A stretch of 64,000 nucleotides of DNA from Flavobacterium sp. 1 (GTDB lineage: Bacteria > Bacteroidota > Bacteroidia > Flavobacteriales > Flavobacteriaceae): NCBI RefSeq assembly GCF_002797935.1, contig NZ_PGER01000001.1, positions 3,410,001-3,474,000 of the forward strand, given 5' to 3'. Below are positions 53,428 through 59,435 of the stretch, in pieces (position 1 is the stretch's first letter; every line of letters begins with the position of its first letter). The translations under genes and the position numbers were made by a program. The notes under the pieces were generated by a model. It was given only the letters and a program-made list of their open reading frames with translations, made no database searches and was not told the DNA's origin.

Positions 53428-54819
53428 ATGACTAACCCAAAATATTCTTTTTTTCTGGAATCAAAACCGAACAACACTGGCGAGCACTTAATCTTCCTAA
53501 ACATGTCTTATGGGAAACGAGAGTACAATGTAAAAACAGAAAAATATAAGTATCTACCATTAAAATTATCAACTGGATTTAGCATTAAAAAAGAGGAATG
53601 GGATAGTGAGAATAATTGTGGTAATTTAACACATGTTAGAAAAAATGGCTTAGCATTAAACAATGCACTTAGCAAAATTAAAACTACAAGTATCCAGCAA
53701 CTACAGCTTTTCGAAAATGAGCACAAAAAAAAACCAACTCCAAATGAATTAAAACGCATAATTCAAAAGGAACTAGGAACAAGTAAAGACACAAATATAG
53801 ACATTAGTATCACTAAATATATTTCTGACAGAATTTCAGCACGAACGAATGCAGAAATTACAACCAAACAAAGAATTGCTAAAAGCACCGCAAATCAATA
53901 CACCAACTTAAAAAATCATATTAAAAATTATGAAAAACATAGAAATATAGTTTTATCATTTGGAAAATTAACGGGCGAACAATTTTTAGACTTTTTCACA
54001 GTTATAAATGATCTTTACAAAACTGAAAGTGGCAATTATTATGCTCATAATACAATAGCAAAAGAAAACAAACATTTCAGAGCCATTTTAAACGCAGCTT
54101 ATAAAAACAATATCAACATTGGATTTAATCATCTTCATGAAGATTTCGAAATAAAGCAACGAGAAATAAAAAACGAAATAGTCTTGACAATTGATCAACT
54201 TACAACCATCCTTAATGCTGATGTAAGCTTTTCAAAAGAATTCATACATGCTCGAAACTATATTTTAATATCAAGTTTTACGGGATTGAGAATAAGCGAT
54301 ATGGTTTGTTTACACGAAGTAGAATCTAAAAATTTAAAACATAATTCGGCGAAGTATTTTTGCTTTACAACTAAAATCAGAAAAAACAAAGAAAACAAAG
54401 ATGATCTGATAGCTGTAATTCCCGTTCTTGAGCCAATTAAAGATTTACTAAAGCAAAACAGTAATTCCTTTCCAGAATTTCCCGCACAAACAAACATTAG
54501 AAAATACATCACCAAATTCCTTAAACATTTAAAATTTGAAAATCTAGTAGATGTAAAAAAATATTACTACAAAGTCAATAAAGCTGTTACTACAAAAGAA
54601 AAATTACACGATGTTTTCGGCCCACATGACTGCCGTAGCACGTATATCACTAATTTGAAGCAACTCGGTATTCCGAATGATGTAATTGAGCCTATAACAC
54701 ACCCAAAAAACAGTTCCAATTCAATGATTGACCGATATGACAAGAGTTCTTTAGTGAACAAAGCAGTACAATTCATAAATGTCTTGAATACAAAGAATTG
54801 CTCCTTATACAAATACTAA
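53428..54819 (+). CDS. int: Tyrosine recombinase (integrase) of the tRNA-Gln element
   Basis: The 463-residue protein has three domains: an N-terminal arm-binding-like beta region (about 5-60; LPLKLSTGFSIKKEEWD), a SAM-like core-binding domain (about 120-240) and the catalytic domain (about 250-455). The catalytic set is readable: Arg288 in SFTGLRISDM, a Lys in TTKIRK (about 316-319), His400-x-x-Arg403 in GPHDCRSTY, His425 and nucleophile Tyr437 in MIDRYDK. This is the Bacteroidota tyrosine-recombinase type found in integrative elements. It sits 160 bp inside attL and faces into the element. The stop is 10 bp from that of the convergent polymerase-like gene. Confidence 0.93.
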   Translation: MTNPKYSFFLESKPNNTGEHLIFLNMSYGKREYNVKTEKYKYLPLKLSTGFSIKKEEWDSENNCGNLTHVRKNGLALNNALSKIKTTSIQQLQLFENEHKKKPTPNELKRIIQKELGTSKDTNIDISITKYISDRISARTNAEITTKQRIAKSTANQYTNLKNHIKNYEKHRNIVLSFGKLTGEQFLDFFTVINDLYKTESGNYYAHNTIAKENKHFRAILNAAYKNNINIGFNHLHEDFEIKQREIKNEIVLTIDQLTTILNADVSFSKEFIHARNYILISSFTGLRISDMVCLHEVESKNLKHNSAKYFCFTTKIRKNKENKDDLIAVIPVLEPIKDLLKQNSNSFPEFPAQTNIRKYITKFLKHLKFENLVDVKKYYYKVNKAVTTKEKLHDVFGPHDCRSTYITNLKQLGIPNDVIEPITHPKNSSNSMIDRYDKSSLVNKAVQFINVLNTKNCSLYKY

Positions 54820-54829
54820 TAATTAATTT

Positions 54830-56038
54830 CTATTTAAATTCTGTCACCTCTAACTGTGGTTTTAGACTATACTCTCTAAAAAATAACTGTTCCATAATTT
54901 GCTCTACCATATAAATATTCTCTGTTGTTGAGACAACCGAATCATGTATAGTTAGTAATGGCGCTCTACCCTTACCTATTTCATAATCAATTTTCGCAAC
55001 CGCATCGAAGATGAATTTCGATTCCATCTTTTGAAGCATGATTGCCAATGCATTATATTCTACAGCTTTCATATGTCTTATTACTCCGAAGATTGTCGGG
55101 AATTCTTCCTGGAATAACAACTCGTATTTTGATAATTTCGCTCGATTTACATCGAAAAGAACACCTGAGAAGATACTTTTCTTGAATTTTTTTCTGATAA
55201 GTGCGTCCTTTAAATTTAAATGCTTACATGACACTTTCTTTGCCATATATTCGTAAAACTGCCCAGAGCAAACCAGTTCCAAATATCTATCTAACTCAGC
55301 TGATTCAACCATAGTATTACCTCTCATTAACATTCCCAAAAACAACGGCTGTGAATTACGAATATCGACCTGTGCCAGTTTTTGATCGTCAATGGTTAAA
55401 AATTTTCGGAGTTTAGCATCAATATTAGTAAGATTACAATGTAGCCTGTTCGATGTATCATCAACAACAATGAACTTCATTTCCTTCTCAAATAAATTAA
55501 TACTACAGAATGCTGAATTGTACCTGTCCATATCTTGATCCCTAGTATAACGGTTACTTATATATTTTTTTGCCTTCTTACAATCGATCTCAAATAGTTG
55601 AAACCAATGATTAACAATTTGATATCCTTTACCATGTTTGTTAACATTATCTTTGATATCATCATATTTTCCAGTTAATTTCTTTGCCAATTCATGATCT
55701 TTCATATCTTGGAGTTTCCAGGTTAACTTCCACTTATCTATTATCTTGTAACCTCTACTTTTCTTGCCTCTGATTATCTTTCCGTCCGTCTCAAGTATGT
55801 TAAGATATATAAGGTCATTTATAATTGATTCAGCTTTCAAATCAGAGACCACTGTTCTAAGTAGCTGCATATTAATTGAGACGTAATCGGAATCTTCAAC
55901 ACTTCTATCCACAAATGGACGTACATAAATGTTTGATATCACATAGAGATAGTGACTAGTAAAATCTTTTCTTATTTTTGTTACTGCACAATGCTTCGAA
56001 ATGATGATTTCTACTTCCGGACATACGAATATTTTCAA
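54830..56038 (-). CDS. Family-A DNA polymerase-like protein with N-terminal winged-helix-like domain
   Basis: The 402-residue product starts with a TTG at 56038; no in-frame ATG lies upstream. Residues about 50-105 look like a winged helix (INMQLLRTVVSDL, then IYLNILETDG and SRGYKI). The second half carries polymerase-A-like motifs in order: RLHCNLTN (198-205), motif A VDIRNSQP with Asp225, an O-helix-like RKKFKKSIF (282-290), a Q-x-x-E segment (336-339) and motif C LTIHDSVV with His365-Asp366. There is no 3'-5' exonuclease. The family is, as far as I recall, annotated hypothetical in mobile elements. A role as replication initiator-polymerase is inference. Confidence 0.7.
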   Translation of the reverse strand: MKIFVCPEVEIIISKHCAVTKIRKDFTSHYLYVISNIYVRPFVDRSVEDSDYVSINMQLLRTVVSDLKAESIINDLIYLNILETDGKIIRGKKSRGYKIIDKWKLTWKLQDMKDHELAKKLTGKYDDIKDNVNKHGKGYQIVNHWFQLFEIDCKKAKKYISNRYTRDQDMDRYNSAFCSINLFEKEMKFIVVDDTSNRLHCNLTNIDAKLRKFLTIDDQKLAQVDIRNSQPLFLGMLMRGNTMVESAELDRYLELVCSGQFYEYMAKKVSCKHLNLKDALIRKKFKKSIFSGVLFDVNRAKLSKYELLFQEEFPTIFGVIRHMKAVEYNALAIMLQKMESKFIFDAVAKIDYEIGKGRAPLLTIHDSVVSTTENIYMVEQIMEQLFFREYSLKPQLEVTEFK

Positions 56039-56303
56039 TTTTTTTATATGGTTGTTTTTTATATGGTCAGTACAATTGGTAATTGTACTTTAGTTGCAAT
56101 TTAGCCTAGCCAACCCGCTGTCTCTACACCACTAGTTAGACAGCGCTAGGGATTTTTCATCTTTACTGATATAGTATATATAAGATTTACATGCTTTTGT
56201 TGTGATAATTTTTGATTATTTTCGATATATTTTTGATTAGTGGTCCAGCTGAAAAAATAAAAAGGTGTAAATCAGCTGAAATATCAAAATGTAAATTCCA
56301 GTC
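56039..56303. other. Repeat-rich AT spacer, candidate replication origin or operator
   Basis: This spacer upstream of the polymerase-like gene contains several repeats. Two TTTTTATATGG copies lie at 56041-56051 and 56056-56066. An inverted repeat AGTACAATT-GGT-AATTGTACT lies at 56069-56089. A second one, CGCTGTCT (56116-56123) / AGACAGCG (56138-56145), has outer CCTAG/CTAGG arms. Two TTTTTGATTA copies lie at 56209 and 56230, and two CAGCTGAAA copies at 56246 and 56273. The clustering is iteron-like. Bases 56304-56442 show nothing further. Confidence 0.5.
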
Positions 56304-56448
56304 AAAAAGAAGCAAAGTGTTTTTTTTAAACCCCTATAAACACTGGGTAAAACAAAGACTACCCCCCATTATAAGGGCGTTATGATTATTATAATAGTAT
56401 AATATTATGATGAATCATGTGTTTTAATCTTTAAAGATCAAATTGATT

Positions 56449-56667
56449 ATGGAAAATTTGTATACAATTAATTGTGATATGATACCTAAACATAAAATCA
56501 CCGAAGTTTTAAAGTATAACAACTTTCACTTCTTTCCTGATAACCCAAAACCCGAAGGAGGCTTTGGGAGATATATCTTATTTAGTGAAGATAAAATGTG
56601 GTTTACCCAATCTCTAAAATATTCAGAAACCTCCCCATCATGTTGGGTTGTAATAAGGGCTAAATAA
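56449..56667 (+). CDS. Possible small protein overlapping the NdpA-like gene (doubtful)
   Basis: A 72-residue frame from the ATG at 56449. Its last 142 bases lie antisense to the 3' end of the NdpA-like gene. The composition looks protein-like (for example GGFGRYILFSEDKMWF and SPSCWVV), but no family is recognised and one of the two overlapping frames is probably not real. The NdpA-like frame has the better family support. Confidence 0.25.
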   Translation: MENLYTINCDMIPKHKITEVLKYNNFHFFPDNPKPEGGFGRYILFSEDKMWFTQSLKYSETSPSCWVVIRAK

Positions 56668-57209
56668 TTATTCTTATCTACTTCTGACTCTAAATTTAAA
56701 TAAATTCCAAAATTTAGGCGAAATGCCATCGCTATTTTATCAATATTTATATTTTCAGTATTATCCAAAGTATAAACTCCATCCTTCTTGATAACATTTA
56801 ACCCGCCCTTTTTCCTTAATACAACTACAGAAATATACCTGTTAACGCCTATATTATAATCAATAAACAAATAATATCCGCCAGTAGCAAACGGCTTACT
56901 TTCAATCTCTTCTCTTAATTTATCGAGAGATTTAGAGAAATCTAAAAAACTCTGATCATCAACATCATCAGACAATTCCAAATAATTATTCAATAGTGTT
57001 GAAAAATCATTAGTATTATTTTCTTTAAATTTAGTATTTTTTAATGATGCACTTTCTGTAATTGATTTATGTAAACTTTCCGCTAATATTTTTGAAAAAT
57101 TATCCGAGTAAGATATTTTTTTAGAATAATCAATCGTTGCTGTGGTTTTATTTTTTTCTTTATCCAAAAAATGGATAACATAGCGATTTACATTAATTTT
57201 ATCTTCCAT
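56526..57209 (-). CDS. NdpA/YejK-like nucleoid-associated protein, short form
   Basis: A 227-residue protein. The segment GGYYLFIDYNIGVNRYISVVVLRKK (split pattern, about 108-132), NINIDKIAMAFRLNFGIYL and the following YLALITTQHDGEVSEYFRDWV match the pattern of 37-kDa nucleoid-associated (NdpA/YejK) proteins. E. coli YejK has about 335 residues; this one stops soon after the YFRDWV block, so it lacks the C-terminal third, either by truncation or as a short subfamily. NdpA proteins bind DNA and are found in prophages and islands. A role in copy or maintenance of the element is inference. Two palindromes lie upstream. Confidence 0.6.
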   Translation of the reverse strand: MEDKINVNRYVIHFLDKEKNKTTATIDYSKKISYSDNFSKILAESLHKSITESASLKNTKFKENNTNDFSTLLNNYLELSDDVDDQSFLDFSKSLDKLREEIESKPFATGGYYLFIDYNIGVNRYISVVVLRKKGGLNVIKKDGVYTLDNTENINIDKIAMAFRLNFGIYLNLESEVDKNNYLALITTQHDGEVSEYFRDWVNHILSSLNKIYLPKPPSGFGLSGKK

Positions 57210-57240
57210 AAATAATTTACAGGTTAGTTCTTTTTATTAT

Positions 57241-57276
57241 CATAATTGTTAATTATGTTTTGATTTATTAAATCAA
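57241..57276. promoter_or_regulatory. Two adjacent palindromes upstream of the NdpA-like gene
   Basis: CATAATT-GTT-AATTATG (57241-57257) and TTGATTT-ATT-AAATCAA (57260-57276) lie 32-67 bp before the ATG of the NdpA-like gene. They are AT-rich and could be operator sites. Confidence 0.4.
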
Positions 57277-57410
57277 CTTTGTAAAAGTCTAATTTTTAGA
57301 ATCCTAGATTTAATATAATTAACGAATATACATATTTTATAATAAAATATACGAAAAACCGTATTTCACAAATCAAGTTTAAAATCGAAAGAATTATTTT
57401 TTTTAATATA

Positions 57411-57527
57411 ATTATCCAACCTAATGATGAAGAGAATCAATTACTAAAATTAACTGTCGCTGGAGAATATTCTTTATACAAACATAAAGATCATACTGTA
57501 GTTGAAAATGACACTATTGAACCGTAA
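57411..57527 (+). pseudogene. Possible gene remnant without start codon
   Basis: A frame ending in TAA at 57525-57527 reads protein-like (IIQPNDEENQLLKLTVAGEY, then SLYKHKDHTVVENDTIEP) but has no ATG/GTG/TTG start near it. The adjacent frame at 57508-57630 continues in another register, so both may be pieces of one decayed gene. Confidence 0.3.
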
Positions 57528-57630
57528 TGAAGAAGAATTTGCCTTAGTAGATTTCCCTGACAATCATCAAAAAGAATGTCTTGAACAAATTGGATTCCAA
57601 ACACTTGATAATTTAAAAAACAAATGTTAG
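57508..57630 (+). CDS. Tiny possible protein or decayed gene end (40 residues)
   Basis: ATG at 57508 to TAG at 57628-57630 gives 40 residues (MTLLNRNEEEFALVDFPDNH, then QKECLEQIGFQTLDNLKNKC). It overlaps the preceding open frame by 20 bp in another register. Composition is protein-like, but no family is recognised. It may be a small gene of the element, or the end of a frameshifted gene. Confidence 0.3.
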   Translation: MTLLNRNEEEFALVDFPDNHQKECLEQIGFQTLDNLKNKC

Positions 57631-57704
57631 GAATTGCAATTGAAAAACAAATATTAAAACTTACATCCTAATACCTAATCTTTTAAATTAATTCATGATA
57701 ATTT

Positions 57705-58868
57705 ATGGTTAACTATCTATCTTTTTTAGAAAATCCTCAAATAAATTTTAAAAAGACATTTGAAGTTATGCGAGATTTTAGAATGGGAGGATTAAATCCA
57801 TTTATTTATGATGAATTTATAGATACAATCAATGAACTGCCGAACATCCGCATGAGGGGGCCATTCGCATACGCTATTTTCGATAAATTTAACTTAATTG
57901 ACATTACTCCACATCAGTTAGAAATAATCCAAAAAGAGGTTATAAAAAGAGGAATTAGAAAAAGTAAAATTTGTTGGCACCCGGAAGCAAGTAAATCTAC
58001 ATGCAAAACTGATAAATTTGGCGAAATAATCGTTAGTGCTGCTCATTCAATACAAAACAACGGAATTCTAAGTGAAATATCTGAGAATGGCATTGTTGTT
58101 TCTTACATCAGTAAAAATGGAAAGCTTATTGGTAACGAAATTCAAAAAAATTTTGCATCAACTTTTTTAGGTTTTTGCAATATTCACGATTCTATATTTT
58201 ATCCGATAGAAACCGTTTCTTATTTAAATACTGCTGAACAAAATTTTTTATTCGCATATAGAGGATTTGTTATCGCATGCCATAAAAAAAGAGAAGTCTC
58301 AATTTCTAAGAATTTCGGAGATCAATGGGAAATAGATATCATCGAAAATAAAAAGATTTTTGACAAGGCTATTCGGCATAAAGATTATTTCGCAATTGAA
58401 AGTGAAGTCTTTGAATTATCACAATTTTATCCAATGGCAGTATCCTCATCATTTTATTTGGATTTTGATTTTGAAGGCAACCCTATTCCACATTCTGACG
58501 ACAGAATGGAAAATATATTTGTGACTTTACTTCCTAAGAAAAAGGAAAACAAAACCTATTTCATAATTAGTTATTTCAAAGAAGATAAGCTTTTATATGA
58601 AAATTTAGTTAAACAACTTCGACAGCGAAACAATTTAAAATCTGATATAACAATGATCATTGCGGCTCATACAAATAATATTTTTTTTAATCCAATTTAC
58701 TACAAAACATTTATTGAAGAAATACAAGATGATATATTAAAATTGATCTTCGAAACTCAATTTGATCATGGAATTATAGATGGAAAGAATAACATTAAAC
58801 ATCAATTTTCTTATACTCCTACTAATTATCTAAGAAATCAATATAAAATTAATCTTTTCGGTTATTAA
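57705..58868 (+). CDS. Unknown 387-residue protein with a Cys/His cluster, cargo of the element
   Basis: A full-length, uninterrupted frame of unknown function. Residues about 88-155 have a spaced Cys/His set: Cys90, His92, Cys100, His114 (in SAAHSIQNNG), Cys148 and His151 (in FCNIHDS), with AST-x-x-x-GFC between. This spacing could form a zinc site, as in HNH-type nucleases. A GFVIACHKKRE segment follows at about 187-197, then a long alpha/beta region (residues 230-387) without known motifs. No TM helix or signal is seen. It is the last gene before attR and most likely the cargo; defence or toxin-like activity is a guess from position only. Confidence 0.7.
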   Translation: MVNYLSFLENPQINFKKTFEVMRDFRMGGLNPFIYDEFIDTINELPNIRMRGPFAYAIFDKFNLIDITPHQLEIIQKEVIKRGIRKSKICWHPEASKSTCKTDKFGEIIVSAAHSIQNNGILSEISENGIVVSYISKNGKLIGNEIQKNFASTFLGFCNIHDSIFYPIETVSYLNTAEQNFLFAYRGFVIACHKKREVSISKNFGDQWEIDIIENKKIFDKAIRHKDYFAIESEVFELSQFYPMAVSSSFYLDFDFEGNPIPHSDDRMENIFVTLLPKKKENKTYFIISYFKEDKLLYENLVKQLRQRNNLKSDITMIIAAHTNNIFFNPIYYKTFIEEIQDDILKLIFETQFDHGIIDGKNNIKHQFSYTPTNYLRNQYKINLFGY

Positions 58869-59023
58869 ATTTAACCATAAATGTGACCAATTATCAAACA
58901 TGAAGATATGTAAACGTTTATTAGCATTAGCTATGTTCAACTCAGCATAACTAAACGGGGTGCAAAACTTTTCAAACCAATCCCTCTATAAAACATCATA
59001 ATATTTCAATTCACATCACTAAA

Positions 59024-59045
59024 TTACTACGTGATTTACTACGTG
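59024..59045 (+). repeat. Right pair of candidate integrase arm sites
   Basis: Two exact copies of TTACTACGTG lie at 59024-59033 and 59036-59045, 12 bp apart start to start, 56 bp from the attR core. The left-end pair at 53393-53414 differs by one base in each copy. Confidence 0.6.
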
Positions 59046-59048
59046 GTT

Positions 59049-59087
59049 AAAAAAATAAACCCCGTAAACGTTATGTTTATGGGGTTT
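59049..59087 (-). terminator. Element-borne terminator for tRNA-Gln
   Basis: Read leftward from the tRNA: AAACCCCATAAAC, loop ATAAC, GTTTACGGGGTTT (one mismatch), then A and seven Ts. It lies 14 bp beyond the attR core inside the element and can end the tRNA-Gln transcript, replacing the hairpin moved away to 53221-53251. Confidence 0.8.
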
Positions 59088-59100
59088 TCTTAATTTACTA

Positions 59101-59116
59101 GTTGGTCTACTAGGAC
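59101..59116. repeat. Right attachment site (attR) core within tRNA-Gln
   Basis: The 16-bp core GTTGGTCTACTAGGAC is identical to 53252-53267. It comprises the last part of tRNA-Gln (discriminator through half the T loop) plus one base beyond. The tRNA remains intact on the right. Confidence 0.88.
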
Positions 59117-59172
59117 TCGAACCTAGAAAGACTGCACCAAAAACAGTTGTGTTACCATTACACCATAGACCA
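59102..59172 (-). tRNA. tRNA-Gln (anticodon TTG)
   Basis: The minus strand folds as a full cloverleaf: acceptor TGGTCTA/TAGACCA, D stem GTGT/ACAC, anticodon stem ACTGT/GCAGT with loop TTTTGGT (anticodon TTG, reading CAA), a 4-nt variable loop and T arm CTAGG-TTCGAGT-CCTAG. The weak U1-A72 pair is usual in tRNA-Gln. CCA is not encoded. A consensus promoter lies upstream. The 3' end serves as the attachment site of the element. Confidence 0.95.
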
Positions 59173-59204
59173 GCATTTTTACCAGCATTCTTGCTTAGCG
59201 AGTG

Positions 59205-59235
59205 CAAATTTAGAACAAATTCCTAGTTGTGCAAA
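59205..59235 (-). promoter_or_regulatory. Consensus promoter of tRNA-Gln
   Basis: On the minus strand, TTTG (59235-59232), a 19-bp spacer and TAAATTTG (59212-59205) form an exact Bacteroidota -33/-7 promoter, 33 bp from the tRNA 5' end. Confidence 0.75.
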
Positions 59236-59435
59236 TTTTTTTTAGCTTTTTCTTCAAAAAAAATGAAACAAATTTCAATTTTAAAATCAAAATCTGATTA
59301 AAATACTGAAACACAAAGCATTTAAGAAAACGATTATTTTCAATAAAATTATAATAATGCGACTTAAGTTTATAAAAAAAAACATTTTCTTTGTAACACT
59401 TTTTAAAATAGATAAAAAAACAGAAGATACAGTAT

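Larger units (their letters stand above)
53252..59116. mobile_element. Integrative element of about 5.85 kb in tRNA-Gln(TTG)
   Basis: A 16-bp direct repeat, GTTGGTCTACTAGGAC, occurs at 53252-53267 and 59101-59116. The right copy is the 3' end of an intact tRNA-Gln gene. The left copy is a free-standing fragment next to a tyrosine recombinase gene. The interval holds the integrase, a polymerase-like gene, an NdpA-like gene, an unknown 387-residue protein, small or decayed frames and possible arm sites at both ends. There are no capsid, conjugation or transposase genes, so it is an integrative plasmid-like, satellite or island-type element. The distance between repeats is 5849 bp. Confidence 0.9.

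Noticed and set aside
53428..58868. The element as a complete prophage or conjugative element
   Set aside because: No capsid, portal, terminase, tail, relaxase or type IV secretion genes are present, and the size is too small.
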